The notes under the pieces are model-generated. The model ran no database searches. It was not told where the DNA came from and saw nothing but the letters and a program-made list of their open reading frames with translations. A program made the position numbers and the translations under genes. Source: Kocuria tytonicola (GTDB taxonomy: Bacteria > Actinomycetota > Actinomycetes > Actinomycetales > Micrococcaceae). From it: 45,190 bases of DNA. This document shows, piece by piece, positions 8,223 through 20,901 of the stretch (the stretch's first letter is position 1; each line of letters begins with the position of its first letter). Location of the stretch: NCBI RefSeq assembly GCF_003687455.1, contig NZ_PHOA01000006.1, forward strand, positions 1 to 45,190. Reading direction: 5' to 3'.

Positions 8223-8451
8223 TCCACACCCGGCGCTGCTCGTGACGAGCACCGTCCGGGCCCGCACCACGCGGGCCGCCCGCGGGCAGATCCCCGCGGC
8301 ACCACGTACCAGGAACCACAGCAGCTGTGCAGCCGCGCCGCATGTCGCGGTCCTCGACAGTGGCCTCCGCAACGCGAGAGCGGTGCGAGGGCTTCGATCG
8401 AAGACCGGTGTGTTGCGCGGGCTGCGCACCACGAAGAAACGGAGGTGACCC

Positions 8452-10701
8452 GTGGAGGGTCCCGAGATCCAGAGTGCAGAAGCCGTCATCGACAACGGCT
8501 CCTACGGAAAGCGCGTCGTGCGCTTCGAAACCGGGCGTCTTGCCCGACAGGCCGCAGGTGCGGCCATGGTGTACATCGACGAGGAGACCTCGATGCTCTC
8601 GGCCACGGCCGTGGGCAAGCACCCCCGCGAGGGCTTCGACTTCTTCCCCCTCACGGTGGACGTGGAGGAGCGCATGTACGCCGCGGGCCGCATCCCCGGC
8701 TCGTTCTTCCGCCGCGAGGGCCGCCCGTCCACGGACGCGATCCTCACGTGCCGTCTGATCGACCGCCCCCTGCGCCCCGCGTTCGGCAAGGGTCTGCGCA
8801 ACGAGGTGCAGGTGGTCGTCACCGTCATGTCCATCGCGCCGGACGAGATCTACAACACCGTGGCCATCAACGCCGCGTCCATGTCCACCACCCTGTCCGG
8901 GCTGCCCTTCCAGGGCCCCGTGGGCGGCGTGCGCATGGCGCTCATGGCCGAGGAGAACGGCGGCCACCAGTGGATCGCGTTCCCCAAGCACTCCCAGCTC
9001 GAGAACGCCGTGTTCGACATGGCCGTGGCCGGCCGCGTGGTGACCACCAAGGACGGCGGCCAGGACGTCGCCATCATGATGGTCGAGGCCGAGGCCACCG
9101 ACAACGCGTGGGAGCTCATCAAGGGCCAGGGTGCCGTCGCCCCGTCCGAGGAGCTCGTGGCCGAGGGCCTCGAGGCCTCCAAGCCCTTCATCAAGGCCCT
9201 GTGCGACGCCCAGGCGGACCTCGCGGCCCGCAACGCGAAGCCCGAGCTCGACCTGCCCCGCTTCGGCGGCTTCGGCGACGACGCCGCGGCGGCCGTCCAG
9301 GAGTTCGCGGGCGAGCGCATGGCCCAGGTCTACTCGATCGCCGGCAAGCAGGAGCGCGAGGCCGCCACGGACGAGCTGCACCGGGCCACGCTGGCCGAGC
9401 TCACGGGTGAGGGCAAGCCCTTCGAGGGCCGCGCGGACGAGGTCAACGGCGCCTACCAGGCCCTGACCAAGCAGACCGTGCGCCAGCGCATCCTCAAGGA
9501 CAAGGTGCGCATCGACGGCCGCGGGCTCACGGACATCCGCCAGCTCAGCGCCGAGGTGGACGTGCTCCCGCGCGTGCACGGCTCCGCCCTGTTCGAGCGC
9601 GGCGAGACCCAGATCATGGGCGTCACCACGCTGAACATGCTCAAGCTGGAGCAGCAGATCGACTCGCTGTCCCCGGTGAAGAACAAGCGCTACATCCACC
9701 ACTACAACTTCCCGCCGTACTCCACGGGCGAGACCGGCCGCGTGGGCTCGCCCAAGCGCCGCGAGATCGGCCACGGCGCGCTCGCCGAGCGTGCGATCAC
9801 CCCCGTGCTGCCCACGCGCGAGGAGTTCCCCTACGCGATCCGCCAGGTCTCCGAGGCGCTGGGCTCCAACGGCTCCACCTCCATGGGCTCGGTGTGCGCG
9901 TCCACCCTGTCGCTGTACAACGCCGGCGTGCCCCTGCGCGCGCCGGTCGCGGGCATCGCCATGGGCCTGGTCTCGGACACCGTGGACGGCGAGGTCCAGT
10001 ACGCGGCCCTGACCGACATCCTCGGTGCGGAGGACGCCCTGGGCGACATGGACTTCAAGGTCGCCGGCACCTCGGAGTTCGTGACCGCCATCCAGCTGGA
10101 CACCAAGCTGGACGGCATCCCGGCGTCCGTGCTGGCCTCGGCGCTGACCCAGGCCCGTGAGGCCCGCCTCTACATCCTGGACGTGCTGACGTCGGCGATC
10201 GACGCCCCGGACGAGATGAGCGAGTTCGCCCCGCGCGTGATCTCCGTGAACGTCCCCGTCTCCAAGATCGGCGAGGTCATCGGCCCCAAGGGCAAGATGA
10301 TCAACCAGATCCAGGAGGACACCGGCACGGACATCTCCATCGAGGACGACGGCACCGTGTACATCGGCGCCACCGACGGCCCCTCCGCCGAGGCCGCGCG
10401 GTCCGCGATCAACGCGATCGCCAACCCGCAGGTCCCCGAGGTCGGGGAGCGCTACCTGGGCACCGTGGTCAAGACCACCACGTTCGGGGCGTTCATCTCG
10501 CTGACCCCGGGCAAGGACGGTCTGCTGCACATCTCCGAGATGCGCAAGCTCAACGACGACAAGCGCGTCAACGAGGTGGACGACGTCCTCTCCGTGGGCC
10601 AGAAGGTCCAGGTGGAGATCACCAAGGTGGACGACCGCGGCAAGCTCTCGCTCGCGCCGGTGGCGGCCGGGTCGGACGCCGCGTCCGACGACCAGAACTG
10701 A
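8452..10701 (+). CDS. pnp: Polyribonucleotide nucleotidyltransferase (PNPase)
   Basis: Phosphorolytic 3'-to-5' exoribonuclease and RNA-tailing enzyme, a trimer in the cytoplasm. In actinobacteria this family has also been called guanosine pentaphosphate synthetase. The 749-residue product has two RNase PH domains (about 15-160 and 340-560), the intervening helical domain, a KH domain ([16 protein letters not shown] near 602) and an S1 domain ([13 protein letters not shown] near 668). The GTG at 8452 follows GGAGGTGA and yields the family N-terminus [16 protein letters not shown]. In E. coli PNPase autoregulates through its leader; whether the 8188-8222 hairpin plays that part here is inference. 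Confidence 0.97.
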   Translation: MEGPEIQSAEAVIDNGSYGKRVVRFETGRLARQAAGAAMVYIDEETSMLSATAVGKHPREGFDFFPLTVDVEERMYAAGRIPGSFFRREGRPSTDAILTCRLIDRPLRPAFGKGLRNEVQVVVTVMSIAPDEIYNTVAINAASMSTTLSGLPFQGPVGGVRMALMAEENGGHQWIAFPKHSQLENAVFDMAVAGRVVTTKDGGQDVAIMMVEAEATDNAWELIKGQGAVAPSEELVAEGLEASKPFIKALCDAQADLAARNAKPELDLPRFGGFGDDAAAAVQEFAGERMAQVYSIAGKQEREAATDELHRATLAELTGEGKPFEGRADEVNGAYQALTKQTVRQRILKDKVRIDGRGLTDIRQLSAEVDVLPRVHGSALFERGETQIMGVTTLNMLKLEQQIDSLSPVKNKRYIHHYNFPPYSTGETGRVGSPKRREIGHGALAERAITPVLPTREEFPYAIRQVSEALGSNGSTSMGSVCASTLSLYNAGVPLRAPVAGIAMGLVSDTVDGEVQYAALTDILGAEDALGDMDFKVAGTSEFVTAIQLDTKLDGIPASVLASALTQAREARLYILDVLTSAIDAPDEMSEFAPRVISVNVPVSKIGEVIGPKGKMINQIQEDTGTDISIEDDGTVYIGATDGPSAEAARSAINAIANPQVPEVGERYLGTVVKTTTFGAFISLTPGKDGLLHISEMRKLNDDKRVNEVDDVLSVGQKVQVEITKVDDRGKLSLAPVAAGSDAASDDQN

Positions 10702-10721
10702 GCAGAGGTCTTCGCTACTCG

Positions 10722-12125
10722 ATGACGGCTGTCGACCTTCCCCTGAGGGCGGGCGATCCCGCGGAGCACGGCTCCGGCGCGGACGCCCGCCTTCGGGCGT
10801 ATCCGGACCAGGGACCACGCGGGGGCTTCACCCACGTGGTCCACGACGACGCAGACGGTGCCGTGGTCATGCGCACCGTGCTGCCGTGCGGCACGCGCGT
10901 GCTCACCGAGAAGATGCCCGGGCAGCGCTCCGCGTCCGTGGGCTTCTGGGTGAGCCTGGGCTCCCGCGACGAGGCGCCGGGCATGCTCGGCTCCACACAC
11001 TTCCTGGAGCACCTGCTCTTCAAGGGAACCGCCCGACGCAGCGCGCTGGAGATCGCCGAGGCGTTCGACCGTGTGGGAGGGGAGTCCAACGCGTTCACCT
11101 CGCACGAGCACACCTGCTACCACGCACGGGTGCTCTCCGAGGCGCTTCCCATGGCGGTGGACGTGCTCGCGGACATGTTCACCGGGGCTGTCCTGGACCC
11201 CCGCGAGTTCGACCGGGAACGCGGTGTGATCCTCGAGGAGATCGCCATGGACCGGGACGACCCCACGGACTTCGCGTTCGAGCAGTTCACGGCCCAGGTG
11301 TTCCACGGCTCGGCCCTGGCACGTCCCATCGCGGGCACGCCCGAGGAGATCCGCAGCGTGGCGCGGGACGCCGTGTGGGAGCACTACCGCGCGGCCTACC
11401 GCCCCGAGAACCTCGTGGTCACGGCCGCGGGCGGCCTGGAGCACGAGGCCGTGGTGGAGATGGTCCGCGAGTCGCTCGCGCGCGCGGGCTGGGACCCGGA
11501 CGCGGCCGGTGCCGTGGGCACCCGCCGTGCCACCACGCCCGCGCCGCTGAGCCCGCTCACCGGCACACGGTCTTTCGACCGGCCCGTGGAGCAGGCCAAC
11601 GTGGTGCTCGGCGGCCCCGGTCTGCAGTCCGGGGACGACCGTCGGTTCGCCATGACGGTGCTCAACGCGGCACTCGGTGGCGGCATGTCCTCCCGGCTGT
11701 TCCACACGATCAGGGAGCAGAAGGGCTTGGCGTACTCCACCTTCTCGTTCTCCGGCTCGTACTCGGACGCGGGGTTCTTCGGCATGTACGCCGGGTGCAC
11801 GCCGGGGCGCGTGGACCAGGTGAGCGAGCTGATGCGGGCGGAGCTGGACCGGTTGGCCCAGGACGGCATGGACTGTGCGGAACTCGCGAAGGTCGAGGGG
11901 CAGCTGAGCGGGGCCACGGTGCTCGCGCTCGAGGACACGGGCTCGCGCATGTCGCGGCTCGGCTCCGCGGAGCTGAAGACCGGCACCTTCGTGGACGTGG
12001 ACGAGTCCCTGCGCAGGATCCGGGCGGTCACGTCCGGGGACGTTCAGGAGCTGGCGGCCCGGCTCTCGGCGGACGCCACCGTCCGCACCGTCGTGGGGCC
12101 GCAGGCCGCGGACGAGCAGGAATGA
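10722..12125 (+). CDS. M16 family zinc peptidase (processing-peptidase-like)
   Basis: Inverzincin metallopeptidase of the pitrilysin/M16B group, commonly encoded directly after pnp in Gram-positive bacteria. The 467-residue product has the inverted zinc motif HFLEH (His93, Glu96, His97), with the third ligand expected at the Glu pair near 171-172 (RGVILEEIAMD). The C-terminal half carries the inactive-type M16_C domain (REQKGLAYSTFSFSG). The first 45 residues are variable, so the true start could be somewhat downstream. The substrate is unknown. The stop overlaps an in-frame ATG of dapB, so the two genes are probably cotranscribed. Confidence 0.92.
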   Translation: MTAVDLPLRAGDPAEHGSGADARLRAYPDQGPRGGFTHVVHDDADGAVVMRTVLPCGTRVLTEKMPGQRSASVGFWVSLGSRDEAPGMLGSTHFLEHLLFKGTARRSALEIAEAFDRVGGESNAFTSHEHTCYHARVLSEALPMAVDVLADMFTGAVLDPREFDRERGVILEEIAMDRDDPTDFAFEQFTAQVFHGSALARPIAGTPEEIRSVARDAVWEHYRAAYRPENLVVTAAGGLEHEAVVEMVRESLARAGWDPDAAGAVGTRRATTPAPLSPLTGTRSFDRPVEQANVVLGGPGLQSGDDRRFAMTVLNAALGGGMSSRLFHTIREQKGLAYSTFSFSGSYSDAGFFGMYAGCTPGRVDQVSELMRAELDRLAQDGMDCAELAKVEGQLSGATVLALEDTGSRMSRLGSAELKTGTFVDVDESLRRIRAVTSGDVQELAARLSADATVRTVVGPQAADEQE

Positions 12126-12136
12126 GGCAGGAGAGC

Positions 12137-12895
12137 ATGGAGCAGCGGATCAGGGTGGCCGTCCTCGGGCGGAACGGACGCATGGGCTCGGAAGCGGTGC
12201 GCGCGGTCTCGGACGCCCCGGACATGGATCTCGTGGCGGCACTGGGACGCACGGACGACCTCTCGGAGCTCGTGCGCGCGGGCGCCCAGGTGGTCGTGGA
12301 CCTCACGGTCCCGGACGCCACCCGGGAGAACGTGCGCTTCGCCGTCTCCCACGGCATGCACGCCGTGGTGGGCACCACGGGCTGGGACGACGCCGCCCTG
12401 GCGGAGCTCACGGCCCAGCTGGCGGAATCTCCCGGCACCGGCGTGCTGGTGGCCCCGAACTTCGCGGTGGGCGCCGTGCTCGCCATGAAGTTCTCGGAGC
12501 TGGCCGCGGCGTTCTTCGACTCCGTGGAGATCGTGGAGCTGCACCACCCCCGCAAGCTCGACGCGCCGTCGGGCACTGCCGCCCGGACCGCCGAGCTGGT
12601 GGCGGCCGCCCGCGAGGCGGCGGGGGTGGCGCCCTCGCCGGACGCCACGGAGTCCGATCCCCGGGGTGCGCGCGGCGCGGACGTGTCCGGTGTGCACGTC
12701 CACTCGGTGCGGCTGCAGGGCCTCGTGGCGCACCAGGAGACCCTGCTGGGCAACGCGGGGGAGCAGCTGAGCCTGCGCCACGACTCGTTCGACCGCGTGT
12801 CGTTCATGACGGGCGTGCTGCTCGGCGTGCGCTCCGTGGCCGAGCACCCCGGACTCACCCACGGTCTGGACGGCTACATGGACCTCGGCCTGTGA
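12137..12895 (+). CDS. dapB: 4-hydroxy-tetrahydrodipicolinate reductase
   Basis: NAD(P)H-dependent step of lysine and meso-diaminopimelate synthesis. The 252-residue product has the nucleotide-binding VLGRNGRMG (9-17), GTTGW, PNFAVGAVL and the active-site HHPRKLDAPSGTA (His136, His137, Lys140). The ATG at 12137 is chosen for its AGGAG at 12129-12133; an in-frame ATG at 12122 overlaps the M16 stop and would add five residues. It ends with GTGA shared with the next gene. Confidence 0.95.
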   Translation: MEQRIRVAVLGRNGRMGSEAVRAVSDAPDMDLVAALGRTDDLSELVRAGAQVVVDLTVPDATRENVRFAVSHGMHAVVGTTGWDDAALAELTAQLAESPGTGVLVAPNFAVGAVLAMKFSELAAAFFDSVEIVELHHPRKLDAPSGTAARTAELVAAAREAAGVAPSPDATESDPRGARGADVSGVHVHSVRLQGLVAHQETLLGNAGEQLSLRHDSFDRVSFMTGVLLGVRSVAEHPGLTHGLDGYMDLGL

Positions 12896-13527
12896 CCGCG
12901 GGACAAGGACGTGGCGGTCTGCGGTGGTGGGCCACCGCGGCGATCGTGCTGCTCGTGCTCACCGTGCTCCTGCTGCCCCTCTCGGTGGGCTCCACGACGT
13001 GGATTGTCGCGGTCCTGGTCTTCGCCGGGGTGTTCACGGTGCTGGAGGTGGGCTCCGCAGGTCGCGCGCTCGCGGCGCTGATGATCGCCCTGCTCACGCT
13101 GTACCTGGGGCTCTCGCTCCAGCGTGCCGTGCTGCTGCTGGAAACGCCCGGGTGGATCCCCAGGGTGCTCGGTGTGGCCATGCTCGTGATCCCCGCCGTG
13201 GGCGCGTGGGCCATGGTGCGGGAGATCGTCTTCGGCGCCCGCACCCAGCAGCTGGGCAGGGAGCTGGCCGCGAACGGCGAGCTCCCCGCGGACGACCTGC
13301 CGCGGACCCCGGCCGGGCGGTACGTGCGCTCGGCCGCGGACGAGCGGTTCGACGTCGTGCGCCGTGAGGTGGAGGCAGCCCCGGAGCAGTGGGGCGGCTG
13401 GTACCGGCTGAGCCTCGCCTACTCGGCCAGCGGGGACGGTCGGCGGGCCCGCGCCGCCATGCGCACGGCGATCGCCCTGCACCGCAGCGGCAGCCCCGAG
13501 ACCGTGCTCGCCGGGTCCGGACGGTAG
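12892..13527 (+). CDS. Membrane protein with C-terminal TPR-like helices, function unknown
   Basis: A 211-residue product with about four hydrophobic segments in the first 110 residues (near 12-30, 35-52, 57-78 and 88-108), followed by a soluble part. The final helix pair (GWYRLSLAYSASGDGRRA then AMRTAIALHRSG) looks like a tetratricopeptide unit. The GTG start at 12892 overlaps the dapB stop by 4 nt. A protein of this kind between dapB and dapA fits actinobacterial gene order; I cannot assign a role. Its TAG stop is part of the putative dapA -10 box. Confidence 0.8.
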   Translation: MTAGQGRGGLRWWATAAIVLLVLTVLLLPLSVGSTTWIVAVLVFAGVFTVLEVGSAGRALAALMIALLTLYLGLSLQRAVLLLETPGWIPRVLGVAMLVIPAVGAWAMVREIVFGARTQQLGRELAANGELPADDLPRTPAGRYVRSAADERFDVVRREVEAAPEQWGGWYRLSLAYSASGDGRRARAAMRTAIALHRSGSPETVLAGSGR

Positions 13528-13530
13528 CCT
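13525..13530 (+). promoter_or_regulatory. Putative leaderless -10 box for dapA
   Basis: TAGCCT, whose TAG is the stop codon of the preceding gene, ends exactly 6 nt before the ATG at 13537. That places +1 on the start codon. dapA has no clear Shine-Dalgarno, which agrees with leaderless translation. Confidence 0.55.
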
Positions 13531-13536
13531 GTGGGT

Positions 13537-14472
13537 ATGACACACGAGAGCACCCCAGTGCAGAAGGACCGTCCCGCGCCGCTGTTCGGAACCCTGCTGA
13601 CCGCCATGGTCACGGTCTTCCACGAGGACGGGTCCGTGGACCTGGAGGCCACGGGCCACCTCGCCGAGGAGCTCGTGGACGACGGCTGCGACGGTCTGGT
13701 GGTGTGCGGCACCACGGGCGAGTACTCCACCATGACGGACGAGGAGAACCTCTCGGTCTTCCGCGCCGTCAAGGACGCCGTGGGCGGGCGGGTCCCGTTG
13801 CTCGCGGGCACCGGGTCCAACGACACCGAGCACTCCCGGTACCTGTGCCTCGAGGCGCAGAAGATCGGGATGGACGGGCTGCTCGTGGTCACCCCGTACT
13901 ACAACAAGCCCACCCAGGCGGGCGTGGAGGCGCACTTCCGTTCCCTCGCGGACTCGGTGGACACCCCCGTGATGGTGTACGACATTCCCGGGCGCTCGGG
14001 GATCCCCATCGAGCCGGAGACGATGATCTCCCTCGCCTCGCACCCCAACATCGTGGCCGTGAAGGACGCCAAGGCGGACTTCGTCTCGGCCGCGCGGGTC
14101 ATGGCGGAGACGGACCTGCTGTTCTACTCCGGCGACGACGCCCTCACCCTGCCGTGGATGGCGCTCGGTGCCGCCGGGCTCGTGGGTGTGACCACGCACG
14201 TGGACACGCCGCGGTACCGCCGCCGCGTGGACGCCGTCCTGGACGCGGACCTCGAGACCGCCCGGAGGATCAACGCGGAGCTGCTGCCCGTGGTGCGCGC
14301 CACCATGATGCGCGTGCCCGGTGCCGTGGCCGCGAAGACCATTCTTCACTGGCAGGACCGTCTGCCGAACAACACGGTGCGCCTGCCGCACGTGGCACCC
14401 ACGCAGACCGAGCTGGAGCAGATCCGAGCGGATCTGAGCACATCGGTCATTGCGGACACACTGATCAACTGA
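13537..14472 (+). CDS. dapA: 4-hydroxy-tetrahydrodipicolinate synthase
   Basis: Condenses pyruvate with aspartate semialdehyde, the first committed step to lysine/DAP. The 311-residue product shows GTTGEYSTMTDEE, the catalytic Tyr148 in MVYDIPGRSG and the Schiff-base Lys176 in IVAVKDAKAD. The start is ATG at 13537; a GTG six bases upstream (13531) is in frame, but the leaderless box favours the ATG. RNase J follows after 16 nt, so these are likely one transcript. Confidence 0.96.
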   Translation: MTHESTPVQKDRPAPLFGTLLTAMVTVFHEDGSVDLEATGHLAEELVDDGCDGLVVCGTTGEYSTMTDEENLSVFRAVKDAVGGRVPLLAGTGSNDTEHSRYLCLEAQKIGMDGLLVVTPYYNKPTQAGVEAHFRSLADSVDTPVMVYDIPGRSGIPIEPETMISLASHPNIVAVKDAKADFVSAARVMAETDLLFYSGDDALTLPWMALGAAGLVGVTTHVDTPRYRRRVDAVLDADLETARRINAELLPVVRATMMRVPGAVAAKTILHWQDRLPNNTVRLPHVAPTQTELEQIRADLSTSVIADTLIN

Positions 14473-14488
14473 CGACGAAAGGGGTCTC

Positions 14489-16183
14489 ATGACCCAGTGG
14501 AACTCCACAGACCTGGCCACGCCGCCCGCACTCGCGAAGGACACCCTCCGCGTGGTGCCCCTGGGTGGGCTCGGTGAGGTCGGCCGGAACATGACCGTGT
14601 TCGAGATCAACGGGCAGCTGCTCGTGGTGGACTGCGGTGTGCTGTTCCCCGAGGAGACGCAGCCCGGCGTGGACCTGATCCTGCCGGACATCAACAACAT
14701 CCGGGACCGCCTGGACGACATCGTGGCGATCGTGCTCACCCACGGGCACGAGGACCACATCGGGGCGGTCCCGTACCTGCTCAAGCGCCGCCCGGACATT
14801 CCCGTGATCGGCTCGCAGCTGACCCTGGCCCTGATTGAGGCCAAGTTGCAGGAGCACCGGATCAAGCCGTTCACCATGGCCGTGCGCGAGGGCCAGGTGG
14901 AGAAGCTCGGCGAGTTCGAGTGCGAGTTCGTCGCGGTGAACCACTCCATCCCGGACGCCCTGGCCGTGTTCCTGCGCACCAAGGCCGGCACGGTGCTGCA
15001 CACCGGTGACTTCAAGATGGACCAGCTGCCCCTGGACGGGCGCATCACGGACCTGCGCCACTTCGCCCGCCTGGGCGAGGAGGGCGTGGACATGTTCCTC
15101 ACGGACTCCACGAACGCCGAGGTCCCCGGATTCATCCCGTCCGAGAAGGCCATCGGCCCCGTGCTCACGGACGTGGTCTCCCGCGCCAAGCAGCGCGTGA
15201 TCGTGGCCTCCTTCTCCTCCCACGTGCACCGCGTGCAGCAGGTGCTGGACGCCGCGGTGGCCAGCGGGCGCAAGGTCGTGCTCATGGGCCGCTCCATGAT
15301 CCGCAACATGTCGATCGCTGAGAAGCTCGGCTACCTGGACGTGCCGCCGAACGTGCTCGTGGACCAGAAGAAGGTCGGGGACTACCCGGACGACAAGCTG
15401 GTCATCATGTGCACCGGCTCCCAGGGCGAGCCGATGGCCGCGCTGTCCCGCATGGCCAACGGGGACCACAAGGTCCAGGTCAACGCCGGGGACACCGTGG
15501 TGCTGGCGTCCTCGCTGATCCCCGGCAACGAGAACTCCGTGTTCCGCGTGATCAACGGCCTCATGCGTCTGGGCGCCCACGTGGTGCACAAGGGCAACGC
15601 GAAGGTCCACGTCTCGGGCCACGCCGGTGCCGGTGAGCTGCTGTACTGCTACAACATCGTGGAGCCGGAGTACGTGATGCCGGTCCACGGTGAGGTGCGC
15701 CACCTGATCGCCAACGGCGAGCTCGCGCGGGAGACCGGTGTGCCGGACGACCACGTGATCCTCGCGGAGAACGGCACCGTGGTGGACATGCACGCGGGCA
15801 AGGTCAAGATCACGGGCCAGGTGGAGTGCGGCTTCATCTACGTGGACGGCTCGTCGGTGGGCGAGATCACGGACGCGGACCTCAAGGACCGCATGACGCT
15901 CGGCGAGGAGGGTTTCATCTCCGTGGTCACGGTGGTCAACCGGGACACCGGCAAGATCGTGTCCGGCCCGGACATCCACGCCCGCGGCGTGGCGGAGGAG
16001 GACAAGGTCTTCAACGAGATCCGTCCGAAGATCGCCGCGGCGCTGGAGGAGGCGCTGGGCGAGAGCGGGAAGAACCACACCGCCAACCAGCTGCAGCAGA
16101 TCGTGCGCCGCACGGTGGGCTCGTGGGTCGCCCGCAAGCTGCGCCGCAAGCCCATGATCGTCCCCGTGGTCGTGGAGGCCTGA
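14489..16183 (+). CDS. rnj: Ribonuclease J
   Basis: Metallo-beta-lactamase/beta-CASP ribonuclease with 5'-to-3' exonuclease and endonuclease activity in mRNA decay and rRNA maturation. The 564-residue product has the zinc motif HGHEDH (His85, His87, Asp89, His90), further ligands in VNHSIPDA and HTGDFK, the beta-CASP segment (FSSHVHRVQQ and GRSMIRNMS) and the C-terminal VHGEVRHL motif. GAAAGG precedes the ATG. Its position after dapA is conserved in actinobacteria. With pnp upstream, the window encodes two main RNA-decay enzymes. Confidence 0.97.
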   Translation: MTQWNSTDLATPPALAKDTLRVVPLGGLGEVGRNMTVFEINGQLLVVDCGVLFPEETQPGVDLILPDINNIRDRLDDIVAIVLTHGHEDHIGAVPYLLKRRPDIPVIGSQLTLALIEAKLQEHRIKPFTMAVREGQVEKLGEFECEFVAVNHSIPDALAVFLRTKAGTVLHTGDFKMDQLPLDGRITDLRHFARLGEEGVDMFLTDSTNAEVPGFIPSEKAIGPVLTDVVSRAKQRVIVASFSSHVHRVQQVLDAAVASGRKVVLMGRSMIRNMSIAEKLGYLDVPPNVLVDQKKVGDYPDDKLVIMCTGSQGEPMAALSRMANGDHKVQVNAGDTVVLASSLIPGNENSVFRVINGLMRLGAHVVHKGNAKVHVSGHAGAGELLYCYNIVEPEYVMPVHGEVRHLIANGELARETGVPDDHVILAENGTVVDMHAGKVKITGQVECGFIYVDGSSVGEITDADLKDRMTLGEEGFISVVTVVNRDTGKIVSGPDIHARGVAEEDKVFNEIRPKIAAALEEALGESGKNHTANQLQQIVRRTVGSWVARKLRRKPMIVPVVVEA

Positions 16184-16208
16184 CGGTCCCCACGGCGCCA
16201 TCGTGACG

Positions 16209-16243
16209 AGCGGCCCGCCCGGATCCACTCCGGGCGGGCCGCT
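16209..16243 (+). terminator. Terminator after the dap-rnj cluster
   Basis: A perfect 15-bp inverted repeat (16209-16223 with 16229-16243, loop TCCAC) starts 25 nt after the rnj stop and lies just ahead of the ftsK promoter. It is the strongest hairpin in the window and has no T tract. Confidence 0.75.
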
Positions 16244-16254
16244 GCGCGTCCGGG

Positions 16255-16260
16255 TACCCT
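16255..16260 (+). promoter_or_regulatory. Putative leaderless -10 box for ftsK
   Basis: TACCCT ends exactly 6 nt before the ATG at 16267. There is no Shine-Dalgarno in the short gap between the terminator hairpin and the start. Confidence 0.55.
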
Positions 16261-16266
16261 GGAGCA

Positions 16267-19196
<2,930 letters not shown>

Positions 19197-19200
<4 letters not shown>

Positions 19201-19829
19201 GCTCATCCGAGACCGCGGTTCCGCACGGGGACCCCGCGCCGAACAGCTCCAACTGGAACCTGCCGAACGCGCTCACGGCCCTGCGCATCGTCATGGTGCC
19301 GTTCTTCATCTGGTTCCTCGTGGCCGGCGGCACCCACGGCGAGCAGTCCATGGGGATGCGCTGGGCCGCGGTGGTCACGTTCGGCCTGGCCATGTACACG
19401 GACAAGCTGGACGGGGACCTCGCCCGCGCCCGCAACCTCATCACGAGCTTCGGCAAGATCGCGGACCCCATTGCGGACAAGCTGCTCACGGGCGCTGCGT
19501 TCGTGGTGCTGTCCCTGCTGGGCGAGCTGTGGTGGTGGGTGACCATCGTGATCCTCGTGCGCGAGTGGGGCATCACGGTCATGCGCTTCGTGGTGATCCG
19601 CTACGGCGTGATGGCCGCGTCCAAGGGCGGCAAGACCAAGACCGTCCTGCAGACCGCCGCGCTGCTCGCGCTGCTGCTCCCGCTCGCACCGCTCGTGGGG
19701 CAGTGGTGGCTCTGGTTCGCGTGGGTGCTCACGGCGCTGGCGCTGCTCGCCACCGTGGTCACGGGCGTCGACTACGTGGTGAAGGCGGTCCAGCTGCGCA
19801 ACCGCTCGGTCCGCGGGGAGGCCGCGTGA
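19197..19829 (+). CDS. pgsA: CDP-diacylglycerol-glycerol-3-phosphate 3-phosphatidyltransferase
   Basis: Membrane enzyme making phosphatidylglycerophosphate. The 210-residue product carries the complete CDP-alcohol phosphotransferase signature D-G-x2-A-R-x8-G-x3-D-x3-D, from Asp72 on (DGDLAR, then [10 protein letters not shown]), and about five to six transmembrane helices. The ATG at 19197 overlaps the ftsK stop; an in-frame ATG at 19179 would add six residues within ftsK. Exact substrate preference among actinobacterial PgsA paralogues is inferred from the ftsK-pgsA-cinA-clgR context. Confidence 0.92.
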
Positions 19830-20323
19830 CGGCACCGTCCTCCGGATACGACGCCGCCGCGCTCGTCCGTCTCGCCACGGACCTGGGCCTCATGATCGGC
19901 ACCGCCGAATCCCTCACCGGGGGAGCGGTGGCGTCCGCCGTCGTGACGGTGGCCGGGGCGTCGGCCTGCTTCCAGGGCGCCGTGGTGAGCTACTCGCACG
20001 AGGTCAAGGAGCGCGTGCTGGGCGTGCCCCACGACCTCCTGGCCGCACGCGGTGCGGTGGACGCGGAGGTTGCGATCGCGATGGCCCGCGGTGCCCGCGC
20101 GGCGCTCGGGGTGGACTGGGCCGTCTCCACCACCGGAGTCGCGGGACCGGAGCCCCACGACGGACACGCCGTGGGGACGGTGTTCCTGGGGGTCAGCGGC
20201 CCGCGCGGGGACCGTGCCGAGCGGCTGGAGCTGCTGGGGGACCGCGCACAGATCCGGGAGGCCACCGTGGAGCGGGCCATTGACACACTGGCGACTCAAA
20301 TCTCATTACCAGCCAACGCCTAG
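19826..20323 (+). CDS. cinA: CinA C-terminal-type nicotinamide-nucleotide amidase
   Basis: Predicted NMN amidohydrolase (PncC-like) that recycles nicotinamide mononucleotide. The 165-residue product consists of the CinA C-terminal domain only: TAESLTGGAVASAVV, VVSYSHEVKERVLGV, STTGVAGP and GTVFLGVSG. The N-terminal molybdopterin-binding domain of full-length CinA is absent. GTG at 19826 shares four bases with the pgsA stop (GTGA). pgsA-cinA-clgR is a standard actinobacterial trio. Confidence 0.92.
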   Translation: MTAPSSGYDAAALVRLATDLGLMIGTAESLTGGAVASAVVTVAGASACFQGAVVSYSHEVKERVLGVPHDLLAARGAVDAEVAIAMARGARAALGVDWAVSTTGVAGPEPHDGHAVGTVFLGVSGPRGDRAERLELLGDRAQIREATVERAIDTLATQISLPANA

Positions 20324-20385
20324 TGCAATTCGCCCCGCGACGGGGGAACAATTGAACCTGCAAGCACGTTATGACCCACAGAGCG

Positions 20386-20402
20386 TGAGCCGGAACGGCT
20401 CA
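20386..20402 (+). promoter_or_regulatory. Inverted repeat upstream of the clgR-like gene
   Basis: TGAGCCG and CGGCTCA (20386-20392 and 20396-20402) form a perfect 7-bp inverted repeat with a GAA spacer. It lies in the 152-nt gap before the regulator and could be an operator or a leader hairpin. The published ClgR motif (CGC-N5-GCG type) is not clearly present. Confidence 0.35.
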
Positions 20403-20475
20403 GGCACTGCGAGACCGTCGCGCTGACCACAGCGTGCCGAGCCCCGTTCGTTGATACGAGGAGTAGGCAATTCAC

Positions 20476-20901
20476 ATGACGAAGCAACCCGTGTCCGTCA
20501 ATGGTGTCGTCCGTTGGAAGGACGTGGGTCTGGCCGACGACGTCACTGCAGAGACCCACGAGACCAAGGTGGGCGTTCTGCGCCAGGAGATCGGAGAGGT
20601 GCTGCGCAGCGTGCGTCAGCGCCAGGGACGCACCCTGCGCGAGGTGTCCCACAGCGCCCGCGTGTCGCTGGGCTACCTCAGCGAGGTGGAGCGCGGCCAG
20701 AAGGAGGCCTCCTCCGAGCTGCTCGCCTCCATCTGCACGGCCCTGGACATCCCCATGTCCCAGATGCTGCGCGAGGTGGCCGACCGGCTCGCCTACGCGG
20801 AGGGCAACTTCATCCCGGACACCGTGCCCTCGGAGATGACCGAGGAGTTCACCCGCGAGGTCCGTCAGCTGCGCGGGGGCACCGCCGCCGGCGCCCACTG
20901 A
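20476..20901 (+). CDS. clgR: ClgR-type XRE transcriptional regulator
   Basis: Helix-turn-helix activator; in actinobacteria ClgR controls clp protease and stress genes. The 141-residue product has an XRE-HTH at about 37-95: [16 protein letters not shown], then [18 protein letters not shown] as recognition region, then [12 protein letters not shown]. Both flanks are charged. GAGGAG at 20458-20463 precedes the ATG with rather long spacing (12 nt). Assignment to ClgR rather than another XRE protein rests on the pgsA-cinA upstream context and the family-typical recognition helix. Its own binding targets are not identified here. Confidence 0.85.
   Translation: MTKQPVSVNGVVRWKDVGLADDVTAETHETKVGVLRQEIGEVLRSVRQRQGRTLREVSHSARVSLGYLSEVERGQKEASSELLASICTALDIPMSQMLREVADRLAYAEGNFIPDTVPSEMTEEFTREVRQLRGGTAAGAH

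Noticed and set aside
8146-10818. 890-codon open frame on the minus strand opposite rpsO/pnp
   Set aside because: It mirrors pnp in a very GC-rich genome where stop codons are rare out of frame. The translation is His/Gly/Arg/Leu-biased with no domain.
10886-12895. Long frame that would give DapB a 400-residue N-terminal extension
   Set aside because: The extension overlaps the M16 peptidase gene out of frame and is Arg/Gly-rich. The real dapB start at 12137 has its own Shine-Dalgarno.
20330-20345. TTCGCCCCGCGA before the clgR-like gene as a ClgR operator
   Set aside because: The spacing between the CGC and GCG parts is 3 nt, not the 5 expected for the described motif.
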